From: Saccharofermentans sp.
GTDB taxonomy: Bacteria > Bacillota > Clostridia > Saccharofermentanales > Saccharofermentanaceae
Direction of reading: 5' to 3'
Assembly (NCBI GenBank): GCA_024685135.1
Contig: JAIKWA010000130.1
Coordinates: 1-64,000, forward strand
Length of the DNA: 64,000 nucleotides
In this document: piece by piece, positions 50,139 through 59,494 of the stretch
How the letters are laid out: every line of letters starts with the position of its first letter
Position numbering within the stretch: the stretch's first letter is position 1
Notes under the pieces: model-generated
Seen by the model: only the letters and a program-made list of their open reading frames with translations
Database searches by the model: none
What the model was told of the DNA's origin: nothing
Position numbers and translations under genes: made by a program

Positions 50139-50158
50139 GGTTAGTGGTCGCTTTTTTA
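50120..50158 (+). terminator. 13-bp inverted repeat plus T tract: terminator for ABC operon and probable operator for HMA gene
   Basis: AGCGACCACTAAC-TATATTG-GTTAGTGGTCGCT-TTTTT; central spacer contains the -10 box. Confidence 0.75.
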
Positions 50159-50171
50159 AAGGAGGTAAGAC

Positions 50172-50420
50172 ATGATAAAGACAACATTAAAGATAGACGG
50201 CATGATGTGCGGTATGTGCGAAGCTCATATCTGTGACACTATTCGCAAGGCGGTACCTTCAGCAAAGAAAGTATCGGCATCCAAGTCCAAAAAGCAGGCA
50301 ACCTTCCTGACCGAAGATGCGATAGATGCTGATGCGATAAAGAAAGCGATAGATGCCACAGGCTACGAATGCCTCGGCGTGGAATCTGAGCCTTATGTTA
50401 AGAAGGGTATTTTCGGCTAA
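50172..50420 (+). CDS. Heavy-metal-associated (HMA) domain protein
   Basis: IKTTLKIDGMMCGMCEAHICDTIRKAV contains GMxCxxC; AAAGGAGG RBS. Confidence 0.9.
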   Translation: MIKTTLKIDGMMCGMCEAHICDTIRKAVPSAKKVSASKSKKQATFLTEDAIDADAIKKAIDATGYECLGVESEPYVKKGIFG

Positions 50421-50743
50421 AGCAATAAATTGAGGCAATAGTGGTGTATAAGCAACATGTGCCACGGTTTTGCCGATTGTTTAGATGCCCTTTTGAAATA
50501 TAATCAAGTCAGATGATTTAAGCGCGGGTGATCATGACACCCAGGTGGTTAAACATTAGTAAATACGGCCGTGAGATCATAGTCTGTGAGGCGGGTGATC
50601 CATGGCTTTTTTATTGTCAAGTCATGTATGCTTTGATGATGCGGAGCATGTTTATTCAGTAGTCTATACAGAAGAATGGATAGCGGTATTTGAGCAGATG
50701 TTCCCCCATGATGACGATTTTGGTAAGTGTTTTCCTATCCTAA

Positions 50744-50773
50744 TGAAAACATCCGGACTTCTGTCCGGATGTT
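50744..50773 (-). terminator. Intrinsic terminator after tRNA-Pro
   Basis: AACATCCGGAC-AGAA-GTCCGGATGTT then TTTC on minus strand. Confidence 0.8.
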
Positions 50774-50788
50774 GCAAACTTTGTTTTA

Positions 50789-50864
50789 TGGTCGAGGTGA
50801 CAGGATTCGAACCTGCGACCCCATGCTCCCAAAGCACGTACGCTACCAACTGCGCTACACCTCG
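50789..50864 (-). tRNA. tRNA-Pro (TGG)
   Basis: Minus strand CGAGGTG...TTTGGGA anticodon loop...GGTTCGAATCC...CACCTCGACCA. Confidence 0.95.
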
Positions 50865-50935
50865 AAAAACGAAGTAGATTATATCGATAAAATGTTGTAA
50901 ATGCAATTGACAGATATTTGCCTGACAAAAGAAGA

Positions 50936-50962
50936 ACCCTGCCGGGATCTTACCGGCAGGGT
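50936..50962 (-). terminator. Intrinsic terminator of small ORF
   Basis: ACCCTGCCGG-7 nt-CCGGCAGGGT followed on minus strand by TCTTCTTTTG. Confidence 0.7.
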
Positions 50963-50987
50963 CTGTTGCTTAATCTTGAACTTCGGA

Positions 50988-51161
50988 TTACTTGTTGCCG
51001 ATAGTCTTGTTGATGGCATCAACATCGGGGAGATCAACGCCGACCTTCTTCTCTACTGCGTCGATGGCATTGTTAGCCGCCTTCTTGGCGTTCTCGTCCT
51101 TTGCGACCTGACTTAAAGCATCCTGTGCCATATCTTTTGCCTTGTTGATATCAATATCCAT
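50988..51161 (-). CDS. Small helical protein, 57 aa (absent from supplied ORF track)
   Basis: Manual translation MDIDINKAKDMAQDALSQVAKDENAKKAANNAIDAVEKKVGVDLPDVDAINKTIGNK; RBS AGGAGG; terminator downstream. Confidence 0.8.
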   Translation of the reverse strand: MDIDINKAKDMAQDALSQVAKDENAKKAANNAIDAVEKKVGVDLPDVDAINKTIGNK

Positions 51162-51361
51162 ACGATACCTCCTATTTTGTTTGATGTTTTTATTATATCA
51201 CTACGGTCTCGTCCCAATCGCCGTCTAAGATATTGTTTTTATTCCATGTGAGGCGGGATCTGTCTCATAACTTTAATTAAATAAAGAATTAACGTATCCA
51301 TGATATACATGAGTTATAACTTACTTTAAAATGGAAATAATTAAGATTTGGAGGTATCCCT

Positions 51362-52486
51362 ATGAGTCTAAATATCGCTGATATGCCCAAGCTCGGATTC
51401 GGTCTTATGAGGCTTCCCGTAAAGGATGAGGTTATCGATCTCGATACTGTCTGCAAGATGGTGGATATGTATATGGAATCCGGTTTCAACTATTTCGACA
51501 CAGCTTATGTATACCATGGGGGAGACTCCGAGAAGACCGTTAAGAAGGCTATCGTCGAGAGATATCCCAGAGACAGCTTTACTGTTGCTACCAAGCTTCC
51601 TGCATGGTTCCTTAATTCGTTCGAAGACAGAGATAAGGTCTTCAATGAGCAGTGCGACAGATGCGGTGTTGATTACTTCGATTACTATCTTCTCCATAGT
51701 GTTGAGGACGGTAACAATTACGATGCGTATGTTAAATACGATTGCTTTAACTGGGGGATCCGGAAGAAGGAAGAGGGCAAGATCCGTCACTTCGGTTTCT
51801 CTTTCCACGGAACGCCTGCTTTGCTCGAGAAGATATTAGATGAACATCCTGAGGTTGAGTTTGTTCAGATCCAGCTTAACTATGCCGACTGGGATAACCA
51901 GGTAGTGCATTCCGGCGAGCTCTATGAGATCTTACACAGCAGGGGTATTCCTATGATAATCATGGAGCCTGTTAAGGGTGGATTCCTCGCTAATCTCGAT
52001 AGTGAATATGCTGATATGTATAAGGCCGTAAGACCTGATAAGTCAGTTGCATCCTGGGCTTTAAGATTTGTCGGAAGCCTTGAGGGCGTTGCGACCATCT
52101 TGAGCGGTATGGGCCATCCTGAACAGATGCAGGACAATATCGATACCTTCAAGAACTTCGAGCCTCTTACTGAAGAAGAGGAGGAGACCATAGCTAAGGT
52201 CAAAAAGAAGCTCTTTGAGATCCCGCTCATCGGCTGCACGGCATGCAGATACTGCGTAGACGGTTGCCCTATGAATATATCGATCCCGGATGTACTGAGT
52301 GCAGTTAATACACGCCGTAAGTTCCCGAATGACGGAAGACCTCAGTTCTTCTATAACGGTCTTATAGACAGATTCGGCAAAGCATCCGATTGTATCGCTT
52401 GCGGACAGTGCGAAGGCGTTTGCCCGCAGCATCTTCCTATCATCGAACTCATGAAGGAGGCATCCGATAAGTTCGAGCAGGCGTGA
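51362..52486 (+). CDS. Aldo/keto reductase with C-terminal 4Fe-4S domain
   Basis: KLGFGLMRLPVKD, NYFDTAYVYHGGDSE, C-term CTACRYCVDGCPMNISIP and CIACGQCEGVCPQHLPI. Confidence 0.95.
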   Translation: MSLNIADMPKLGFGLMRLPVKDEVIDLDTVCKMVDMYMESGFNYFDTAYVYHGGDSEKTVKKAIVERYPRDSFTVATKLPAWFLNSFEDRDKVFNEQCDRCGVDYFDYYLLHSVEDGNNYDAYVKYDCFNWGIRKKEEGKIRHFGFSFHGTPALLEKILDEHPEVEFVQIQLNYADWDNQVVHSGELYEILHSRGIPMIIMEPVKGGFLANLDSEYADMYKAVRPDKSVASWALRFVGSLEGVATILSGMGHPEQMQDNIDTFKNFEPLTEEEEETIAKVKKKLFEIPLIGCTACRYCVDGCPMNISIPDVLSAVNTRRKFPNDGRPQFFYNGLIDRFGKASDCIACGQCEGVCPQHLPIIELMKEASDKFEQA

Positions 52487-52647
52487 TATTCGGCAAAATT
52501 GCTGTTTTTGCGTTGTGAAATGAGATTGTCACTATATTTGCCTTGTCAAATGTTGATTTTTAATAGTTTGAATGTAATAATTAAGTGTTTTAAGAGGACT
52601 TAAAGAGCATTTTCGCATGCTCATCTATATAAACGAGGTGAATAATT

Positions 52648-53658
52648 ATGGGTTTAGGCATGGAGATCGGCGTCGATCTTGGCACTAGCAGCGTGTTGAT
52701 ATATATCAGAGGTAAGGGCATCGTTCTCAAGGAACCTTCTGTCGTTGCTGTAAACAGTAAGAATGGTAAGGTCCTGGCTGTAGGTGAATCTGCAAGCCTC
52801 ATGCTCGGCAGGACTCCGGGTATCGTAGAAGCTATCAGACCTTTAAGAGAAGGTGTTATCTCTGACTTCAGAGCAACAGAAGTTATGCTCAAGGCTTTTA
52901 TCGGACGTGTATGCACAGGTCTTCGTGCTTCCTACTTCAAGCCTACGATCGTTGTATGTGTTCCTTCGGTAATCACACCCGTTGAGCAGCAGGCAGTTGA
53001 GAATGCTTGCCGTCACGCAGGTGCGAAGGATGTATTCCTTATAAGAGAGCCTATAGCAGCTGCCATCGGTGCAGGTATCGATATCACTAAGGCATGCGGT
53101 TCCATGGTAGTTGATATCGGCGGCGGCACAACGGATATTTCCGTTATCTCTCTTTGCGAGCCTGTTGTCGATGCATCACTTAAGGTTGCAGGCGATAAGT
53201 TCGACGAAGCCATCATCAAGCATGTAAGGAAGAGACACAATATCCTCATCGGTGAGAAGACAGCAGAGAAGCTCAAGATCGAGATCGGCTGCGCTTATCC
53301 GAGAGACGAGGAGCTTACACTTGACGTTCAGGGACGTAACATAATCACAGGTCTTCCTTCAACAGTTACGGTATCTTCAACAGAGATGCTCGAAGCTTTG
53401 GAAGAGCCTATCACTCAGATATTCGAAGCTGTCCACAATGTTCTCGAGAGAACACCTCCTGAGCTCATGGCTGATATCTCCCAGAGAGGTATCGTAATGA
53501 CAGGCGGCGGTGCAATGCTCTACGGCTTGGACCACATGCTCTCCAACCGTATCGGTATCGACGTATACTTAGCACAAGATCCTGTATCGTGCGTAGTTAT
53601 CGGAACCGGTAAGGCGTTAGACATGATGGATAAGTTCTCTGCATTAAGCGACAATTGA
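52648..53658 (+). CDS. mreB: MreB/Mbl-family rod shape-determining protein
   Basis: GVDLGTSSVLIYIRGKGIVLKEPSVVAVN, VVDIGGGTTDISVISL, GIVMTGGGAMLYGLD. Confidence 0.95.
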   Translation: MGLGMEIGVDLGTSSVLIYIRGKGIVLKEPSVVAVNSKNGKVLAVGESASLMLGRTPGIVEAIRPLREGVISDFRATEVMLKAFIGRVCTGLRASYFKPTIVVCVPSVITPVEQQAVENACRHAGAKDVFLIREPIAAAIGAGIDITKACGSMVVDIGGGTTDISVISLCEPVVDASLKVAGDKFDEAIIKHVRKRHNILIGEKTAEKLKIEIGCAYPRDEELTLDVQGRNIITGLPSTVTVSSTEMLEALEEPITQIFEAVHNVLERTPPELMADISQRGIVMTGGGAMLYGLDHMLSNRIGIDVYLAQDPVSCVVIGTGKALDMMDKFSALSDN

Positions 53659-53666
53659 TAACAATA

Positions 53667-53688
53667 GCGGGCTTTGGCCCGCTTTTTT
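53667..53688 (+). terminator. Intrinsic terminator after mreB
   Basis: GCGGGC-TTTG-GCCCGC-TTTTTT. Confidence 0.88.
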
Positions 53689-53715
53689 ATAAAATACTGT
53701 CTTTAGGAGAAATAT

Positions 53716-54921
53716 ATGCACAACACTTTTGCTGTCACAGACGACATTATGTATATCGGCGCTTCTGACAGAAGACTCAGCCGATTCGAGAATGCCTATC
53801 CCGTACCTTACGGAATGGCATACAATTCTTATCTCGTATCAGACGAGAAGACAACACTCTTCGATACCTGCGATTGGGCTGTTGGCCGCCAGTTTATCGA
53901 GAACCTTCAGTATGCATTGGCATCTAAGAAACTGGATAACATCGTAATAAGCCATATGGAGCCTGACCATTGCTCGACATTAGGTCTTGTACTCGATCTT
54001 TATCCTGATGTTAAGATCTACGGTACCGCTAAGGTCGCAACTCTCATTAAGCAGTTCAGCGGCAGGGATGTGGAAGCTTCTTTTATTCCCGTAAAGGATG
54101 GCGATACTCTTAATACAGGTAAGCATACCTTTAAGTTTGTTACTGCGCCTATGGTTCACTGGCCTGAGGTTATGTGTACTTACGACGAAGCAGAGAAGCT
54201 CCTTTTCTCAGCTGATGCATTCGGTACTTTCGGAGCTTTATCCGGCAACATCTTCTCTGATGAGACAGACTTCTGGACAGAAGAGATATCAGAGGTTAGA
54301 AGATACTACGCAAACATCGTAGGTAAGTACGGCAACAATGTTCAGATGCTCCTTAAGAAGGCATCTGCTCTTGATATCTCCATGATCCTTCCGCTTCACG
54401 GACCTGTGCTTCGCGGCGATATCGCAGGCTATATCTCTTACTACGATAAGTGGAGCACATATACTCCCGAATCAGATTCCGTAGTTATCTTCTCCGCATC
54501 CATCTACGGCGGCATCGATAACACATGCGAGATCCTTGCATCAGAGCTTGCTCAAAGAGGCGTAAAGAACATCAAGATGTACGATGTATCAGCTCTCCAT
54601 TATTCCTATCTCGTATCAGAAGCATTCAGGAGCAAGTTCATCGTATTTGCAGCTTCAACTCAGGATATGGGATTGTTCTCTTCAATGGAGTTCCTCATGA
54701 CAGAGCTTAAGGCTAAGAACTTATCTAACAGGACAGTTGCCGTTATCGAGAACGGTTCATGGGCACCTGCTTCAGGTAAGCACATGAAGGAGAGCTTGGA
54801 GCAGATGAAGAACATCACTGTAACAGAGCCTTTTGTATCGATAAGATCCACTCCCACTGAGGAAATCTGTGAGCAGCTTAAAGAGCTTGCCGCAAACATT
54901 GCAAGCACAGTTAATTCGTAA
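53716..54921 (+). CDS. Flavo-diiron protein (FprA-like A-type flavoprotein)
   Basis: MBL-type ISHMEPDHCSTLGL with diiron ligands, LLFSADAFGTFG, flavodoxin domain VIFSASIYGGIDNTCEILA. Confidence 0.94.
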   Translation: MHNTFAVTDDIMYIGASDRRLSRFENAYPVPYGMAYNSYLVSDEKTTLFDTCDWAVGRQFIENLQYALASKKLDNIVISHMEPDHCSTLGLVLDLYPDVKIYGTAKVATLIKQFSGRDVEASFIPVKDGDTLNTGKHTFKFVTAPMVHWPEVMCTYDEAEKLLFSADAFGTFGALSGNIFSDETDFWTEEISEVRRYYANIVGKYGNNVQMLLKKASALDISMILPLHGPVLRGDIAGYISYYDKWSTYTPESDSVVIFSASIYGGIDNTCEILASELAQRGVKNIKMYDVSALHYSYLVSEAFRSKFIVFAASTQDMGLFSSMEFLMTELKAKNLSNRTVAVIENGSWAPASGKHMKESLEQMKNITVTEPFVSIRSTPTEEICEQLKELAANIASTVNS

Positions 54922-54944
54922 TTGAAAACAATATAAAAATGCAA

Positions 54945-54977
54945 ACGGCACCTTGATAATGAAAGGTGCCGTTTTTT
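54945..54977 (+). terminator. Intrinsic terminator after flavo-diiron gene
   Basis: AACGGCACCTT-GATAATG-AAAGGTGCCGTT-TTTTG. Confidence 0.85.
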
Positions 54978-55119
54978 GATACTAAAAGTATTGACGCATT
55001 AACCATCTAATGCTAATATTCACGCAACATCATTTGATGTGTTGTTTAAATAGTTTTCCGTAACACAATTCAATGAACGATTAATCTTTTAGACAAATTG
55101 AATTTTCAGGTAGGTATTT

Positions 55120-56826
55120 ATGAATGAATTAGAGAGTCTGGCATCGAAGAGTGATGCTGACCTTGCGCAGATAGCGGTCGCTTTCGGTGATTTTACCGAG
55201 GCCGAAGCTGCGACAAAATCCAGAGAAGAATTAATACAGGCTATTTCAGGGAAGACAGGCGAAGCTCCTGCTGAAGCTGAAGCTAAGCCCGCTCCCAAGA
55301 AGCGCGGCAGGAAGAAGAAGGTAGAGGAAGCTCCCGCAGAAGAAGTTAAGGAAACTGCTGAAGTAACTGAAGCTGCTGAAGTCAAGCCTGCACCCAAGAA
55401 GCGCGGTAGGAAGAAGAAGGTAGAAGAAACTCCTATAGAGGAAGCAGTTAAGGCTGAGGAAGCTAAGGCAGCTGCTGAAGCAACCGAAGCTCCTAAGGAG
55501 GCTGAAGCTACCGAAGGTGCTGAAGCCGAGGCTGAGAATAAGCCTGCTAAGCGTAAGCCCATCAAGTCCAAGAAGAGGAAGCTCTCCTTCGGTCCCGGAC
55601 AGGATATCAAGCAGATAGAGACGGATGAAGCAAATCCCGAAGCTCCTGCTGAAGAGGAGATCCCCGAGCAGCCTGTCGAGATAGAAGTAGAAGGCGTTCT
55701 TTCCATCGGTAACCCCGACAGCAACAGGAACGATTTCTGCGGCTTCGTACACAGACACAACTATCTCCCCGGCGAAGAAGATGCTTATGTCCCCGGTCAG
55801 ATGATCAAGCGTATGGGTTTGAGACGCGGTGACTATATCAAGGGCTTCGTTGCACCCAAGAGAGGCAAGGACAAGTATGCTCCGCTCAGAAGAGTAGTAT
55901 CCGTTAACGGCATCGAGGTTCAGGAAGATAACTACGATGCAATAAGAAAGAGACCTAAGTTTGAGAGCCTTACGGCTATCTATCCGGATGAGAGACTTAC
56001 ACTCGAGACAGAGAAGGAAGATATCTCTCCCAGGATAATCGATCTTTTCTCACCCATCGGTAAGGGCCAGAGAGGTATGATCGTTTCACCGCCTAAGGCA
56101 GGTAAGACCATCCTTCTTCAGAAGGTGGCAAATTCCATCACAGCAAATAACCCCAACTGCGTACTTATCGTACTTCTCATCGACGAGCGTCCTGAGGAAG
56201 TTACGGACATGCAGCGCAACATCAAGGGTGAGGTTGTTTATTCCACATTCGATAAGCGCCCCGAGAACCATGTAAGAGTAACTGAGCTCGTGCTAGAGAG
56301 AGCTATGAGACTCGTAGAGCTCGGCAAGGATGTAGTTATCTTATTAGACTCCATGACAAGACTTGCAAGAGCATATAACCTTACGATCAATCCTACGGGC
56401 AGGACTTTGTCAGGCGGTCTCGATCCGGGATCACTCTATGGTCCTAAGCGCTTCTTCGGTGCGGCTCGTAACATTGAGCACGGCGGAAGCCTTACCATCC
56501 TTGCCACTGCTCTTATCGAGACAGGTTCAAGAATGGACGAGGTTATCTTCGAGGAGTTCAAGGGTACGGGTAACATGGAAGTTACGCTCGACCGTAAGCT
56601 TGCAGACAGACGTGTATTCCCGGCTATCGCAGTCGATAAGTCCGGTACGAGAAGGGAAGACCTCCTCTTGTCCCAGGAAGAACTCGATGCGGTATGGCTC
56701 ATCAGGCGTAGGATCGCCGATGCGGATACGATCTCTGCAACCAACGCGGTCATAAATTTCATGGAGAAGACTTCTTCGAACAGATCCTTTATTTTGTCTG
56801 TAAAGAAATCTTTTGCAACTGATTGA
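55120..56826 (+). CDS. rho: Transcription termination factor Rho with charged low-complexity N-terminal extension
   Basis: [86 protein letters not shown]; two [11 protein letters not shown] repeats. Confidence 0.97.
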   Translation: MNELESLASKSDADLAQIAVAFGDFTEAEAATKSREELIQAISGKTGEAPAEAEAKPAPKKRGRKKKVEEAPAEEVKETAEVTEAAEVKPAPKKRGRKKKVEETPIEEAVKAEEAKAAAEATEAPKEAEATEGAEAEAENKPAKRKPIKSKKRKLSFGPGQDIKQIETDEANPEAPAEEEIPEQPVEIEVEGVLSIGNPDSNRNDFCGFVHRHNYLPGEEDAYVPGQMIKRMGLRRGDYIKGFVAPKRGKDKYAPLRRVVSVNGIEVQEDNYDAIRKRPKFESLTAIYPDERLTLETEKEDISPRIIDLFSPIGKGQRGMIVSPPKAGKTILLQKVANSITANNPNCVLIVLLIDERPEEVTDMQRNIKGEVVYSTFDKRPENHVRVTELVLERAMRLVELGKDVVILLDSMTRLARAYNLTINPTGRTLSGGLDPGSLYGPKRFFGAARNIEHGGSLTILATALIETGSRMDEVIFEEFKGTGNMEVTLDRKLADRRVFPAIAVDKSGTRREDLLLSQEELDAVWLIRRRIADADTISATNAVINFMEKTSSNRSFILSVKKSFATD

Positions 56827-56851
56827 CAAGCGAATGGTAAAAAGGTAATAT
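56823..56851 (+). promoter_or_regulatory. Promoter of rpmE
   Basis: TTGACA(56823-56828)-N17-TAATAT(56846-56851); the -35 contains the rho stop codon. Confidence 0.8.
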
Positions 56852-56859
56852 AGCAAGGC

Positions 56860-56927
56860 TAACCAAATCCGGTATGGCATACGTGACACGGATTACGCGC
56901 CATATCTTTGATAAAGAGGTGAAAGAA
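56860..56927 (+). promoter_or_regulatory. Candidate rpmE (L31) autoregulatory leader with pseudoknot
   Basis: Interleaved helices AATCCG(56866-56871)/CGGATT(56889-56894) and TATGGC(56873-56878)/GCCATA(56899-56904). Confidence 0.7.
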
Positions 56928-57131
56928 ATGAAAGAAGGAATTCATCCTACAACGCATCTTGTAACAGTTAAGTGCGCTTGCGGAGCTACTTTCGAGACAC
57001 TTTCCACTAAGGAAGATCTCAGAGTTGATATCTGCTCCAACTGCCACCCGTTCTACACAGGTAAGCAGAAGCTCGTTGATACTGGCGGACGTGTTGACAA
57101 GTTCAAGAAGAGAATGGAAGCAAAGGGTTAA
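56928..57131 (+). CDS. rpmE: 50S ribosomal protein L31
   Basis: [65 protein letters not shown] 56928. Confidence 0.97.
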   Translation: MKEGIHPTTHLVTVKCACGATFETLSTKEDLRVDICSNCHPFYTGKQKLVDTGGRVDKFKKRMEAKG

Positions 57132-57159
57132 TTTGCGATTATTCTTAACAGAACAATAC

Positions 57160-57190
57160 ACAGGCAGTGCAGATGCACTGCCTGTTTTTT
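57160..57190 (+). terminator. Intrinsic terminator after rpmE
   Basis: ACAGGCAGTGCA-GA-TGCACTGCCTGT-TTTTTT. Confidence 0.88.
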
Positions 57191-57395
57191 AATTTTTAAT
57201 TTTTTCTTTTTCTTTTTTAATTTTGTATTTTTGATCTTTGCCGTTTTGCCGTAGTTATGCACCAAAGTATTGCTTTTGGCGTGATATAAGTAGTTTGGAG
57301 TGTTATGTGCGCAGGAAATATCATTAAATCGTTATATTTATGCGCGATTATTTGTATATAATGAAGTGAAATGATCATTCTTATAAGGAGGCATT

Positions 57396-58460
57396 ATGTC
57401 TGAGAATCAGATTGAAGAGATAAATGTGGCTTCCGGAGAGGACCTTCCTGAAGTAAAGCAGGAGTCCCCGAAGCAAGATACTATAAAGCCCGAGATAAGG
57501 AAGACCACGATCGGCGGTCAGGCTCTTATCGAAGGTGTCATGATGGTTGGCCCTCACAGGACCTGCATTGCAGTAAGGAAGGGTGACGGGTCCATTCACG
57601 TTGAAGAAGTTAAGCAGGATGAGAGAGTCTCCTATTTTGAGACAGTTCCTTTTATAAGAGGATGCATCAGATTCTATAAGATGCTCGTAACGGGAACAGG
57701 CGCTCTCATGAAGTCTGCCGATATCTCAGAAGAGGGAAGAGAAGCGGAGAAGAAGGAAGAAGGCGAGAAGAAGCAGTCTAGACTCGATGCTTTCCTCACC
57801 AAGCATTACAACCTCATGATCACGCTCTCAGCGATCTTGGGTATCCTCTTAAGCGTAGGACTCTTTATCCTTTTGCCCAGACTTATAGTAGAGATTGGCG
57901 CTAAGTTCATTCCCGAAGCACTTATGCAGACAACATGGATGTCTGTTGTGCTCAATGTAGTTGAGGGTGTCTTAAGACTTCTGTTCTTCCTCATCTACCT
58001 CATCAACGCATCCAAACTTCCTGATATCAAGAGAGTATGGCGTTATCACGGCGCTGAGCATAAGACTATCGCATGCTACGAAGCAGGCGAGCCCCTTACG
58101 GTCGAGAACGTACTCAAGTACACAAGATTCCATCCCCGTTGCGGTACTGCATTTATGTTCATTGTCCTTGCTATCTCGATCCTTATCTATACGGTTATCG
58201 GCATTATCACGGGCAACCAGTCCATGCTCTTTAACCTCCTTGTAAGGCTCATTGCAGTACCTCTTATCTGCGGTATCTCCTTCGAGATATTGAGATTTAT
58301 CGGAAGACATGACAGCAACAAGTTCTGGCATCTTTTCGCAAAGCCGGGTCTCTGGCTCCAGCGCTTTACAACAGCTGAGCCTGACGGTCCCATCTGCGAG
58401 GTAGCCATCGCTTCCATGCTCGCGGTAATCCCTGAGAATCAAGAAGATGACAAGTGGTAA
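57396..58460 (+). CDS. DUF1385-family membrane protein (YqhQ-like)
   Basis: IGGQALIEGVMMVGPHRTCIAVRKGDG, YHGAEHKTIACYEAGEPLTVENVLKYTRFHPRCGTAF; between rpmE and prmC. Confidence 0.94.
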   Translation: MSENQIEEINVASGEDLPEVKQESPKQDTIKPEIRKTTIGGQALIEGVMMVGPHRTCIAVRKGDGSIHVEEVKQDERVSYFETVPFIRGCIRFYKMLVTGTGALMKSADISEEGREAEKKEEGEKKQSRLDAFLTKHYNLMITLSAILGILLSVGLFILLPRLIVEIGAKFIPEALMQTTWMSVVLNVVEGVLRLLFFLIYLINASKLPDIKRVWRYHGAEHKTIACYEAGEPLTVENVLKYTRFHPRCGTAFMFIVLAISILIYTVIGIITGNQSMLFNLLVRLIAVPLICGISFEILRFIGRHDSNKFWHLFAKPGLWLQRFTTAEPDGPICEVAIASMLAVIPENQEDDKW

Positions 58461-59295
58461 TGAGTCTATCCTCAGACTGCTTGAAGAAGCAGGCGATGAG
58501 GAAGCGTTATTAGACAGCAGATTGCTCGAAGAAGAATTACAACAAGAGGCTTTGCTTGAAGCCGCCAAAAGGCGTGCTGCAGGAGAGCCTCTTGCTTATA
58601 TATTGGGACACAGGCATTTCTATAAAGAAGACTACAAGGTTACTCCCGATGTATTGATCCCCAGAGCTGACAGCGAGCTTCTGGTAGAAGCGGCGCTCAT
58701 GTTCTGCAATGCTCTTGATATGCCTACGGGAGATGTGCTCAAGATAAAGGCTTGTTCTTGCACTGATGTCCGTTTTGCAGATATCTGCACGGGCACAGGA
58801 TGCGTCGGCATCTCTCTTTTTAACGAGCTTACAAGGAAGGGGATAAAGGCTGCGGGAATGCTTACGGATATATCCAAAGGGGCTTTAGAAGTAGCGGGTC
58901 GCAATGTGTCTTCTGTAGCTTTAGTTTCCGGACTGGGTGTTTATCCTAACGATATCCTGCATGACGAGCTGCCGTTTGAAGAACTTGATCTTATTACTGC
59001 TAATCCGCCTTATATTAGCGATATGGAGATGAAGGAGCTTACAAGGGATGTGTTATGCTTTGAGCCGCATCTTGCTTTAAGAGCTGATATGGACGGACTT
59101 GAATTCTACGGGCCGCTGTTTACTAAGGCTTATAAGGCTTTGAGGCTTGGCGGTATGGTCTTTGCAGAGCACGGATATCTGCAGGGCGAGAGTGTAAGGA
59201 AGATATGTATTGCCGCAGGTTTTGAAGATGTAATGACTCTTAAAGACTATGGCGGCAACGACAGGGTTACATGCGGGGTGAAACATGCCGGGTAA
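58447..59295 (+). CDS. prmC: Release factor glutamine N5-methyltransferase
   Basis: RRAAGEPLAYILGHRHFYKEDYKVTPDVLIPRADSELLVEAAL, TANPPYISDMEM. Confidence 0.94.
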   Translation: MTSGNESILRLLEEAGDEEALLDSRLLEEELQQEALLEAAKRRAAGEPLAYILGHRHFYKEDYKVTPDVLIPRADSELLVEAALMFCNALDMPTGDVLKIKACSCTDVRFADICTGTGCVGISLFNELTRKGIKAAGMLTDISKGALEVAGRNVSSVALVSGLGVYPNDILHDELPFEELDLITANPPYISDMEMKELTRDVLCFEPHLALRADMDGLEFYGPLFTKAYKALRLGGMVFAEHGYLQGESVRKICIAAGFEDVMTLKDYGGNDRVTCGVKHAG

Positions 59296-59494
59296 GTTTT
59301 ACAGATACAGATTTACTGAAGGTGAGAAGGTAAAGCTCAAGAAGAAGCATCCTTGCGGCAGCGATACCTGGGAGATCCTGAGCGTCGGATCAGAGATCAA
59401 GATAAAGTGCCAAGGCTGCTCGCACATAACGATAATGCGCAGGGAAGCCATGGAGAAGGCCGTAACTTCTATAGTTACTGATCAGTCCTTGTAA
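59285..59494 (+). CDS. DUF951-family protein
   Basis: GEKVKLKKKHPCGSDTWEILSVGSEIKIKCQGCSHITIMRRE. Confidence 0.88.
   Translation: MPGKFYRYRFTEGEKVKLKKKHPCGSDTWEILSVGSEIKIKCQGCSHITIMRREAMEKAVTSIVTDQSL

Noticed and set aside
50602-50877. ORF ending ...MVEVTGFEPATPCSQSTYATNCATPRKT
   Set aside because: Classic artefact of translating the reverse complement of a tRNA (tRNA-Pro).
50664-50928. Minus-strand ORFs (FRGVAQLVAYVLWEHGVAGSNPVTSTI; CSAVGSVRALGAWGRRFESCHLDHKT)
   Set aside because: Spurious translations through the tRNA-Pro gene and its terminator.
55089-55760. Ser/Ala-rich minus-strand ORFs opposite rho
   Set aside because: Antisense reflection of the repetitive Rho N-terminal coding sequence.
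57185-57240. T-rich low-complexity tract
   Set aside because: Follows the rpmE terminator; low-complexity intergenic DNA with no further structure I can support.
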